A stretch of DNA of 52,302 nucleotides from NCBI RefSeq assembly GCF_023073315.1, contig NZ_JADPJH010000011.1:467713-520014 (forward strand), written 5' to 3'. Under the pieces are notes generated by a model. That model saw only the letters and a list, made by a program, of their open reading frames with translations. It was not told where the DNA came from and ran no database searches. Shown piece by piece: positions 26,319-33,083 of the stretch; position 1 is the first letter of the stretch; each line of letters opens with the position of its first letter. Both the position numbers and the translations under genes were made by a program. The DNA is from Bradyrhizobium sp. 1. Its GTDB lineage: Bacteria; Pseudomonadota; Alphaproteobacteria; Rhizobiales; Xanthobacteraceae.

Positions 26319-26606
26319 TCAGCGGCGCGCGATCGCGTGCAAGGAATTCCCGAATTGATGGCCTGATGTCTTCACGGGACGAAGGCGTACCCGGTCACGA
26401 ACATCTGGCAGCACATCGCCGCCGCCAGCGGCCTTCCATTCGCCGATCAGCAGGTTGATTTTCTGCCGCAGACCCATCTGCGCCAGGGCCTCTTCTGTGC
26501 AGTCGCGGTCGCGATCGACGAGGTCGCGCACGGATGCCTCGATACTGGCCATCTCCAGCCTCAAGGCACTGATTTTACGTCGAATTTCATTAATTCTGTT
26601 GTCCAT
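26319..26606 (-). CDS. small coiled-coil hypothetical protein, 95 residues
   Basis: Starts MDNRINEIRRKISALRLEMA and continues as a helical, charged N-terminal half (to about residue 55) that could form a coiled coil; the C-terminal half is basic and probably loose. The ribosome site is weak. The start codon lies 9 bases from a GAAC-N7-GAAC box, so the gene is a candidate member of the SOS regulon. I do not recognise a domain, and it is not imuA, imuB, lexA or recA. Confidence 0.65.
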   Translation of the reverse strand: MDNRINEIRRKISALRLEMASIEASVRDLVDRDRDCTEEALAQMGLRQKINLLIGEWKAAGGGDVLPDVRDRVRLRPVKTSGHQFGNSLHAIARR

Positions 26607-26615
26607 GACTTGTTA

Positions 26616-26630
26616 GAACAAAATAAGAAC
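26616..26630. promoter_or_regulatory. LexA-type SOS box GAAC-N7-GAAC
   Basis: GAACAAAATAAGAAC is the direct repeat (GTTC-N7-GTTC on the other strand) recognised by alphaproteobacterial LexA. It sits in a 61-base divergent promoter and is flanked by TGACTTG (26606-26612) and CAAGTCA (26638-26644), so the whole site is embedded in a symmetric frame. Confidence 0.68.
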
Positions 26631-26667
26631 ATATAGTCAAGTCACGATTTCAGAATGGAGAGGGCAG

Positions 26668-26880
26668 ATGCGGGTTCAGGGTAAATACGACGCCAAGACT
26701 TTTCTCGATGCGAAGGTTTTCCTCGCCGAGCAGATGACGCGGACGCAAGGGCTGAGACTGAAGCGGCTGAGCGAGGAAGCCTATCAGCCCGCGCAATATA
26801 ATCGGGATCTGTCCTCCAATGAAGCCGCGCGGCGCATCCAGGAGCTGGAGGCCGAGATCGAGCTGGCGAACTCCTTCTAG
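26668..26880 (+). CDS. DUF3072-like small protein, 70 residues
   Basis: After a basic N-terminus the region TRTQGLRLKRLSEEAYQPAQYNRDLSSNEAARRIQELEAE fits the DUF3072 pattern (T..Q...LK.L.EEA......LS..EA..RI..L). GGAGAGGG lies before the ATG. It diverges from the 95-residue gene and shares the LexA-box promoter region. DUF3072 proteins are small and uncharacterised. Confidence 0.72.
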   Translation: MRVQGKYDAKTFLDAKVFLAEQMTRTQGLRLKRLSEEAYQPAQYNRDLSSNEAARRIQELEAEIELANSF

Positions 26881-26920
26881 CCAGCTGCATCGCGCATCCG
26901 GAACGTTGCCGGCGCACTTC

Positions 26921-26945
26921 GGAACCATGGCTTTGCCGAAAGGTT
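26921..26945 (+). promoter_or_regulatory. EcfG-type promoter for the DUF6496-like gene
   Basis: GGAAC at 26921-26925, 17 bases, GTT at 26943-26945, 25 bases before the start codon. Confidence 0.65.
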
Positions 26946-26970
26946 TTCTCCCGGCCAAGGGAGAATCAGA

Positions 26971-27252
26971 ATGGCACGCAAGGCAAAGAAACGACGCTAC
27001 TCGCGCAGCTCCGGCAGCGATGTCGAAAGCGAGATGAAGCGCTACAAGAAGGGTACCGCGAAGAGCGGGCCTGGCGGTCGTGGCGGGCGCGTGAAGAGCC
27101 GCAAGCAGGCGATCGCGATCGGACTGTCGAAGGCGCGCAAGAAAGGCAAGAAGGTGCCGAAGAAGGCCTCGAAGCGGAAGGCATCCAAGAAAAAAACGAG
27201 CAAGAAAAAGACGAGCAAGAAAACGTCCAGGCGCAAATCCACTAAGCGGTAG
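26971..27252 (+). CDS. DUF6496-like protein with histone-H1-like lysine tail
   Basis: A 93-residue, strongly basic protein. The first half contains VESEMKRYKKGTAKSG and RVKSRKQAIAIGLSKARKKG, the pattern of DUF6496. The last third is a Lys/Ser/Thr repeat (KASKKKTSKKKTSKKTS type) like bacterial histone H1 tails, which bind DNA without sequence preference. AAGGGAGA precedes the ATG. With its EcfG-type promoter this suggests a stress-induced nucleoid or DNA-protection protein; that role is inference. Confidence 0.78.
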   Translation: MARKAKKRRYSRSSGSDVESEMKRYKKGTAKSGPGGRGGRVKSRKQAIAIGLSKARKKGKKVPKKASKRKASKKKTSKKKTSKKTSRRKSTKR

Positions 27253-27264
27253 TGGTAACCCGCG

Positions 27265-27627
27265 TCAGATCATGCTCCCCGGTATGAAGCAGCGGATCGC
27301 AATCCCGAACGCGGTCTTCACCGGCCAGACCATGGTGCGCCCCGCCCGGTTCGGCTCGGTGATGACGGCTTCATCGGGCACGTCCACCCATTGACCGTCA
27401 AGCCGGACGCGATAGTGCCCCTCATGCGATTCCCAATCGGGATCCGAGACGGCAAATCCGTCGGCGTCGGAACAGCACGGGCCGAGATGGCTGCGCAGAC
27501 TGTCGAACCAGGGTTTTAGGGCTGAGTTGGCGTAGCGGCCATCGTCGCGCCCGAGGGCGTTTCCAGTCGTCAGCACGATTGGCGCCGCCAGCAGCGCATA
27601 TCTCAACGAGAGCTTCAATCGATCCAT
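27265..27627 (-). CDS. secreted hypothetical protein, 120 residues
   Basis: Signal peptide MDRLKLSLRYALLAAPIVLT, then a compact domain with LGPCCSDADG (two adjacent cysteines), HYRVRLDGQWVDVPDEAVI and NRAGRTMVWPV, ending CFIPGSM. This pattern recurs in Bradyrhizobium and relatives as an uncharacterised exported family, from memory. The ATG at 27627 begins the signal peptide; the frame is open far upstream but that part is not protein-like. It follows degP on the same strand but a terminator-like hairpin does not separate them on the downstream side of degP only; see the terminator at 27845. Confidence 0.72.
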   Translation of the reverse strand: MDRLKLSLRYALLAAPIVLTTGNALGRDDGRYANSALKPWFDSLRSHLGPCCSDADGFAVSDPDWESHEGHYRVRLDGQWVDVPDEAVITEPNRAGRTMVWPVKTAFGIAIRCFIPGSMI

Positions 27628-27844
27628 GTCGGCACCGATCAATGCGAACTTCCGGTTCCATAAGACGACCGGGCGCTCGAAGTTCCACTCATGAATTCGC
27701 CTCGGCGTCCTCATTGACGCCCAAGCCCACCGCGCGATTCCAAAGTCTGACGAGCGAACGCGGCTTTTTCGGACGAACCCGTCATCAATGCTGCCGTTAA
27801 CGAGAATGTTATCGGCGCCTGTGGGTATCTTCCAGCCGCGCACG

Positions 27845-27871
27845 AAAAAGGCGGCCCGCGGGCCGCCTTTT
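27845..27871. terminator. terminator after degP, possibly bidirectional
   Basis: GGCGGCCCGCGGGCCGCC (27850-27867), a perfect 18-base palindrome, with TTTTT on the minus strand and TTTT on the plus strand. It lies 25 bases after the degP stop. Confidence 0.9.
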
Positions 27872-27896
27872 GAGTTTGCCATCGAAAACGAGCAGC

Positions 27897-29429
27897 TTAC
27901 GCCAGCGGCACTGCCACGAACCGGGTCGCGTCCGCGTTTTTGACTTGCAGCAGCACGCTGTTCTTGCCGGACGATTTGGCCTGCGCCAGCTCGGAGCGGA
28001 CGTCGCCGACATTGGCGACGGGCTTGCCGCCGACATTGAGGATGACGTCGCCGGTCTGGATGCCATGCTGTGCGGCCGGTCCCTGCGGATCGACCTCGGT
28101 GACGACGACGCCCTTCTGGCCGGCGCCTTGCACCTCTCCGGCCGGCGCCAGAGCGAGGCCGAGGCGCGGCGTGCCGTTGCCCGACTGCGCCTTGCCCTCG
28201 TCGGCTTTGGCCTGCCGCTCGTTCGGCAACTCGCCGAGCGCGAGCGTCACCGTCTTGCTGTCGCCCTTGTGGACGACGTCGAGCTTCACGGAGCTGCCCG
28301 GCGCCAGCGTGGCGATGGTGCGGGCGAGATCACGGGAGTCCTTGATCGCAGTGCCGTTGACGGCGGTGATGACATCGCCCGCCTCGATGCCCGCCTTCGC
28401 CGCGGGGCTGCCGTCCTGCGGATTGTCGACGATCGCGCCGCGCGCCTCCTTCAGGCCGAGGCTGTCTGCGATCTCGGCCGTCACCGGCTGCACCTGCACG
28501 CCGAGCCAACCGCGGGTCACCGCGCCCTTGTCCTTCAGCTGCGCGACAACGAGCTTTGCGGTCGTGGACGGGATGTCGAAGCCGATGCCGACCGAACCGC
28601 CTGAGGGCGAGTAGATCGCGGTGTTCACGCCGATCACGTTGCCGTTCATGTCGAATGCCGGACCGCCGGAATTGCCCTTGTTGATGGGGGCGTCGATCTG
28701 GATGAAATCGTCATAGGGCCCGTTGCCGATGTCGCGGCCGCTGGCCGAGACGATGCCGGCGGTCACGGTGCCGCCGAGACCGAAGGGATTGCCGACCGCG
28801 ACCACCCAGTCGCCGATCCGCGGCTTCTGGTCGGAGAACTTCACGAACGGAAAGTCCTTCTTGCCATCGACCTTGATCAGCGCGAGATCGGTCTTCGGAT
28901 CGGTGCCGACGACCTTCGCGGTATAGGTCGCGCCGTCATCCATGGTCACCTGCACGGACTCGGCGTGGTCGACGACGTGATTATTGGTCACGGCAAAGCC
29001 GTCGGCGGAGATGAAGAAGCCGGAGCCTTCGCCCGTGATCACCTGGTGGCGCTGGCGCGGCATGCCGTTCATGCCACCCTGGCCGCGGAAACCGAACTGC
29101 CGCGAGAACTGATCGAACGGCGAATCCTCGTCCTGATCCATCCGGTTCTGCTGCAGCATCGCGCTCTTGTCGTTGTCCTGATCGATCCTGACCCGCACCG
29201 AGATGACGGCGGGTTTGACCTTGGCGACGAGATCGCCGAAGCCCGGCGGGGTCGTCGCATTTTCCGCGGCCTGGGCCGGCGCGATGAAGGAGGTCATGCC
29301 AAACGGCGAGGCGGGAGACGCAGCCAGCACGGCCACGCCAAGCGCGGCCACAGTGCCGAGCAGCGCGAGCCGGCGCGGCCTCAGGATCTTGCGGGACGTG
29401 GTGGTGTCGGAATTGACGCGGTCGTTCAT
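27897..29429 (-). CDS. degP: Do-family periplasmic serine endopeptidase (DegP/HtrA)
   Basis: A 510-residue HtrA protease/chaperone. Residues 14-54 hold a basic N-terminus and a hydrophobic segment ending AQAAEN, a signal peptide or anchor. The trypsin-like domain shows the triad His in TNNHVVDH, Asp in DPKTDLALIK, and Ser in NKGNSGGPAF. Two PDZ domains follow (GWLGVQVQPV... and LGLALAP...GDVILNVGGKPV). It degrades or refolds damaged envelope proteins. Monocistronic by its downstream terminator. I did not see a clear heat-shock or EcfG-type promoter upstream. Confidence 0.95.
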   Translation of the reverse strand: MNDRVNSDTTTSRKILRPRRLALLGTVAALGVAVLAASPASPFGMTSFIAPAQAAENATTPPGFGDLVAKVKPAVISVRVRIDQDNDKSAMLQQNRMDQDEDSPFDQFSRQFGFRGQGGMNGMPRQRHQVITGEGSGFFISADGFAVTNNHVVDHAESVQVTMDDGATYTAKVVGTDPKTDLALIKVDGKKDFPFVKFSDQKPRIGDWVVAVGNPFGLGGTVTAGIVSASGRDIGNGPYDDFIQIDAPINKGNSGGPAFDMNGNVIGVNTAIYSPSGGSVGIGFDIPSTTAKLVVAQLKDKGAVTRGWLGVQVQPVTAEIADSLGLKEARGAIVDNPQDGSPAAKAGIEAGDVITAVNGTAIKDSRDLARTIATLAPGSSVKLDVVHKGDSKTVTLALGELPNERQAKADEGKAQSGNGTPRLGLALAPAGEVQGAGQKGVVVTEVDPQGPAAQHGIQTGDVILNVGGKPVANVGDVRSELAQAKSSGKNSVLLQVKNADATRFVAVPLA

Positions 29430-29561
29430 GTCGAAATGTCCATGTTGATCAGGTGTCGCCTTGCACCCAACATGGGCGCTCGCACCTTACGACGTCCCGT
29501 CCGTCCGATTAAATCTTGGCAAAGGTGCTGCGGCCTTGTGCGGCGCCACACTCTTGCGCGA

Positions 29562-30449
29562 TCACACGCCCTTGTCGTTCGGGCTGGCGACCGCGTCCTT
29601 GAGCGGTGCCGTCATCGGGAAATTCAGGTTCACGTTCCTGGGTGGAATCGGCTTTGTGAACCATTTTGCGTAGAGCTCCGCGAACTGCCCGCTCTTCATT
29701 ATCGCGCCGAGCGTCTTGTCGACCAGCGCTTTAAATTCCGGATCGCCCTTGCGGATGATCAGTCCGTAAGGCTCGGTACGCAGATTGTCGTCGATGATCC
29801 GCCAGTTGTCCGGTGCAGGACTATTAGCGATGAGACTTGCGAGGAGAATGTCATCCATGACGAAGGCTTCGCTGCGGCCGGTCGTCAGCGCCAGGAAGGA
29901 AGCAGCGTGATCCGGAGAGAGCACTTGCTTGACCTCAAAACTCTTCTGTTGGCCGCGCGCCAGCAGCAACGCGATCGACGTTGAGCCGGTAGTGAGTGCA
30001 ACCGGCTTGTCCTTCAGATCCTCGAACGTCTTGATCGGCGCGTCCTTTCGGACCACGGCGCGAATGCTCGACACGAAGATGGTGTTGCTGAACGCCACCA
30101 CCTTCTGGCGCTCCAACGTGTTGGTCGCAGGGCCGCAGACGATGTCTATGGTCCCGTTCTCGATCAGCGGGATCTGCGTGCTGAGCTGGATCGGCTGCAG
30201 CTTGGTCTGAAGCGCCGGGAGCTTCAGTTCATCTTTCACCGCATCGACGATCCGCGCGCAAAGATCCATCGCGAAGCCGACAGGCTTCTGACTGTCGTCG
30301 AGATAGGAGAACGGCACCGAGACGTCCCGGTGCCCGAGTCGGATTTCGCCAGCCGCCCTGATCTTGGCCAGCGTGCCATCAGGCGCTTGGGCCAGAGCGG
30401 AGCCCGAGGCTGCGGTCAAAAACACAAGCGAATACAACAACCCCTTCAT
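29562..30449 (-). CDS. amino-acid ABC transporter substrate-binding protein
   Basis: A 295-residue periplasmic binding protein of the glutamate/aspartate GltI family. Signal peptide MKGLLYSLVFLTAASGSALA; then TLAKIRAAGEIRLGHRDVSVPFSYLD, VGFAMDLCARIVDAV and the typical NGTIDIVCGPATNTLERQKVVAFS. GGAGTGAGG precedes the ATG. No permease or ATPase gene is next to it, so it is an orphan relying on a transporter encoded elsewhere. It diverges from a GntR regulator and FAD oxidoreductase, which suggests a shared amino-acid or amine catabolic role. Confidence 0.9.
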   Translation of the reverse strand: MKGLLYSLVFLTAASGSALAQAPDGTLAKIRAAGEIRLGHRDVSVPFSYLDDSQKPVGFAMDLCARIVDAVKDELKLPALQTKLQPIQLSTQIPLIENGTIDIVCGPATNTLERQKVVAFSNTIFVSSIRAVVRKDAPIKTFEDLKDKPVALTTGSTSIALLLARGQQKSFEVKQVLSPDHAASFLALTTGRSEAFVMDDILLASLIANSPAPDNWRIIDDNLRTEPYGLIIRKGDPEFKALVDKTLGAIMKSGQFAELYAKWFTKPIPPRNVNLNFPMTAPLKDAVASPNDKGV

Positions 30450-30484
30450 GGCCTCACTCCTTCAATGGATACAATCACTCAATA

Positions 30485-30526
30485 TTTTATACACGCCATT
30501 GCATAATCCACCAGCTGATTTTATAC
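30485..30526. promoter_or_regulatory. direct repeats TTTTATAC in the divergent promoter
   Basis: TTTTATAC at 30485-30492 and 30519-30526, start-to-start 34 bases, inside the 111-base AT-rich region between the binding-protein and GntR genes. They may be half-sites for the GntR regulator or simply -10 elements. Confidence 0.35.
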
Positions 30527-30560
30527 GATCTGTCTTGGGTCAACCGCGACGAGAGACCAG

Positions 30561-31250
30561 ATGAAATCGGGAGCAGCGCCGAAGCAACGGAGTGGCGGCC
30601 TTCACGGCTCCACCCCTGACACGGTCCGCGAGGCGCTGCGGCGCGCGATCAGTGCGGGTGAGCTCGCGCCCGGCATTCAGCTCCGGCAGGACGAGCTGGC
30701 CGAAAAGTTCGGGACCAGCCGCATCCCCGTCAGAGAGGCGCTGCGGCAATTAGAGGCCGAGGGTTTTGTGACATTCCTGCCGAACCGCGGCGCGGTCGTC
30801 TCCGATCTCTCCATCGACGAAGTCATCGAGTTGCTCGAGATCCGCATCGCGCTCGAATGTCACGCTCTCCGCCTCGCCATCCCGGCCATGGGCGACATCG
30901 ATCTCGACGACGCCCTCGCAATCCTGCGCTCCTATGATGACGAACCCGACGCGGAAAAATGGGGCGCGTTCAACTGGCGCTTCCATAAGGCGCTCTACGC
31001 CCCCTGCAACAGCCCGCGCCTGCTCGCAATGATCGAGGCGAACTACGGCCATGTCGGCCGGTTCACGCGCGCGCTGGTCTCGCGCGCCACCGGCAAGGAT
31101 CGGCCCCAGCGCGAGCATTACCAATTGCTCGAACATTGCCGCGACGGCGAAGTCGAGAAGGCCGTCCGCCTGCTGCGCGAGCACATCGTGCAGACGCAAA
31201 AGACGCTGCGATCGGCACAGCGTCATGCATTACGGAGCGAGGCCGGTTGA
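30561..31250 (+). CDS. GntR-family transcriptional regulator, FCD type
   Basis: A 229-residue regulator. The winged-helix domain has VREALRRAISAGELAPGIQLRQDELAEKFGTSRIPVREALRQLEAEGFV; the C-terminal all-helical FCD ligand domain spans about 85-215 with metal-binding candidates in NWRFHKALY and the H residues near REHYQLLEH. FCD regulators usually repress small-molecule catabolism genes and release DNA on binding an organic or amino acid. It is followed 42 bases later by the FAD oxidoreductase, and diverges from the binding protein, so both are likely targets. Confidence 0.9.
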   Translation: MKSGAAPKQRSGGLHGSTPDTVREALRRAISAGELAPGIQLRQDELAEKFGTSRIPVREALRQLEAEGFVTFLPNRGAVVSDLSIDEVIELLEIRIALECHALRLAIPAMGDIDLDDALAILRSYDDEPDAEKWGAFNWRFHKALYAPCNSPRLLAMIEANYGHVGRFTRALVSRATGKDRPQREHYQLLEHCRDGEVEKAVRLLREHIVQTQKTLRSAQRHALRSEAG

Positions 31251-31292
31251 TCTTGGGATCAAACGTCCCCACCAAGTTCAAGGAGAGTCCGC

Positions 31293-32660
31293 TTGAAGAC
31301 GAACGACGTCGAAATCCTGGTGATTGGCGCGGGCATGGCAGGTCTTGCCACGGCCTATTACCTTGCCGTCCAGCACAAGCGCGCGCGCCTGTTGATCGTC
31401 GACGAAGGCCAGCCGATGGCGCTGACGTCCGCGCAGTCAGGCGAGAACTATCGCAATTGGTGGCCGCATCCGACCATGGCGGCGTTCACCGACCACAGCA
31501 CCGATCTGATGGAGGACATCGCGCGGCGCACCGACAACCGCTTCCACATGACGCGGCGCGGATATCTCCTCGTGACGCGCGACGGCAAGCCGGAAGAGCT
31601 GCTGCGGCAGCTATATGCGGGCTACGGCGCTTCAGCCTCGAAGCTGATCCGCCTGCACGAGGGCGCGAGCCAGGACTATTCACCGCCGTTGTCGGCGGAT
31701 TGGCAGGCTGCGCCCGACGGCGTCGATGTGCTGCTCGGCCGTGATCTGATCCAGCAACATTACCCGGCCTTCGACAAGGAGATCGCAACCGCGCTGCACA
31801 TTCGCCGCGCCGGCGACATCAGCGGCCAGCAGCTCGGCCAGTACATGCTGGAGACAATGCGACCTCTTGGCGCGCAGTTTCAGCAGGCCCGCGTGGTCGG
31901 CATCGCCAAGGCCGACCGGTTCCTGATCGACGTCATCGCCGATGGCGCGCGCCAAACCATCAAGGCCGACATGATCGTCAATGCCGGGGGCCCGTTTGCC
32001 GCCCACGTCGCGGCCATGCATGGCGAAGAGCTGCCGATCTTCAACGTGCTCCAGCAGAAGATCGCTTTCGCCGACCGCAACCGCGCGGTTGACCGGAAGA
32101 TGCCGTTTGCGATCGACCTCGACGGTCAGACGCTGGCTTGGTCGGACGACGAGCGCGAGGCCTTGGCGGCATCTCCCGAACTCGCTCGCCTGCTGGAGCC
32201 GATGCCGGGCAGCATTCATTGCCGCCCCGACGGGGGAGATCACGGTCACTGGATCAAGCTCGGCTGGGCCTTCAACTCGGAACCATCAGAACCCACACGC
32301 GAACCCGAACTCAATCCCGACTTCCCGGAAATCGTGCTTCGCGCAGCAAGCAGGCTTCAGCCTGCGCTCAAGCAATATCTCGGAGCCCTGCCCCGGGACC
32401 GGGTGCACTATGGCGGCTTCTATCCGATGACGAAGGAGAACTGGCCGCTGATCGGCGCCGCCAAAACGCCCGGCGTATTCCTGACCACCGCCTTGTCGGG
32501 CTATGGCACGATGTCGGCATGCGCCGCTGGCGACCTCTGCGCGCGCGCCGTCGTCGGTGCGCCGGTTCCGTCCTTTGCCGGCGTTCTCTCGCTCGCGCGC
32601 TACGAGAACCAGGCGCTCATAGACGAGCTTGAGAGTGCTGAGAGCCGCGGCCTGCTCTGA
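31293..32660 (+). CDS. FAD-dependent oxidoreductase (D-amino-acid oxidase fold)
   Basis: A 455-residue DAO-family flavoenzyme. The FAD-binding Rossmann motif VIGAGMAGLATAYYL is at residues 10-24, and the second FAD contact DMIVNAGGPFAAHVAAM near 230. The C-terminal part ends with GYGTMSACAAGDLCARAV, the usual FAD-closing helix. Start is TTG at 31293 after AAGGAGAG. Family members oxidise amines or secondary amino acids such as sarcosine, glycine or D-amino acids. Co-transcribed with the GntR regulator; the substrate is probably what the neighbouring binding protein imports. Confidence 0.88.
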   Translation: MKTNDVEILVIGAGMAGLATAYYLAVQHKRARLLIVDEGQPMALTSAQSGENYRNWWPHPTMAAFTDHSTDLMEDIARRTDNRFHMTRRGYLLVTRDGKPEELLRQLYAGYGASASKLIRLHEGASQDYSPPLSADWQAAPDGVDVLLGRDLIQQHYPAFDKEIATALHIRRAGDISGQQLGQYMLETMRPLGAQFQQARVVGIAKADRFLIDVIADGARQTIKADMIVNAGGPFAAHVAAMHGEELPIFNVLQQKIAFADRNRAVDRKMPFAIDLDGQTLAWSDDEREALAASPELARLLEPMPGSIHCRPDGGDHGHWIKLGWAFNSEPSEPTREPELNPDFPEIVLRAASRLQPALKQYLGALPRDRVHYGGFYPMTKENWPLIGAAKTPGVFLTTALSGYGTMSACAAGDLCARAVVGAPVPSFAGVLSLARYENQALIDELESAESRGLL

Positions 32661-32682
32661 TCGCTTCTGCAGTCCGACGCCC

Positions 32683-32895
32683 TCACGCCGCGACAGGGGC
32701 CTCCCATGCCGCGGCCGCGGTGGCGTCTTCCTCGCGTTGCGCATTGCACGCGTCGAAATGGGCCTTCAGCGCGATCTCGGCGAGATGTTCGAAATGCTCG
32801 GCCTGGCCGAGGAGTTCCCAATTCTGGAGCGGCCGGTAGGCCGCCTGCTGACGACAGAGGGACGCCAGCGCGCGGTAGCGACGTACGTTCTCCAT
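32683..32895 (-). CDS. small hypothetical protein, 70 residues (paralogue of 49139-49348)
   Basis: Starts MENVRRYRALASLCRQQAAY with GGGAGGG upstream. Pattern ENVRRYRxxASLxRQxAxxRPxQxWxLLxQA is shared with the protein at 49139-49348, so the two are paralogues. All-helical, cytosolic, with no known domain. It converges with the FAD oxidoreductase gene. Confidence 0.72.
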   Translation of the reverse strand: MENVRRYRALASLCRQQAAYRPLQNWELLGQAEHFEHLAEIALKAHFDACNAQREEDATAAAAWEAPVAA

Positions 32896-33059
32896 GAGAC
32901 CCTCCCTCGCATTCACAGGCCTTATTGCCCTGATTTGCGTCAGGCCGATGGCGGTTATGCAAAACATTTTCTGCCTGCACAACGCGCCTGATCGCAGTTA
33001 ACTTTTGAGAAATGCGCGGGCCCACTTTAGTTCCAAACGCGCACGATTGCGCATTGAAT

Positions 33060-33079
33060 CGGGCCGCCCGGAGGGCCCG
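33060..33079 (-). terminator. weak hairpin after the GGDEF-EAL gene
   Basis: CGGGCC at 33060-33065 and GGCCCG at 33074-33079, an 8-base loop, just past the stop. There is no clear T run, so termination here is uncertain. Confidence 0.35.
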
Positions 33080-33083
33080 AGGC

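Noticed and set aside
26881..26920. First GGAAC upstream of the H1-like gene
   Set aside because: Only the second GGAAC (26921) has GTT at correct spacing.
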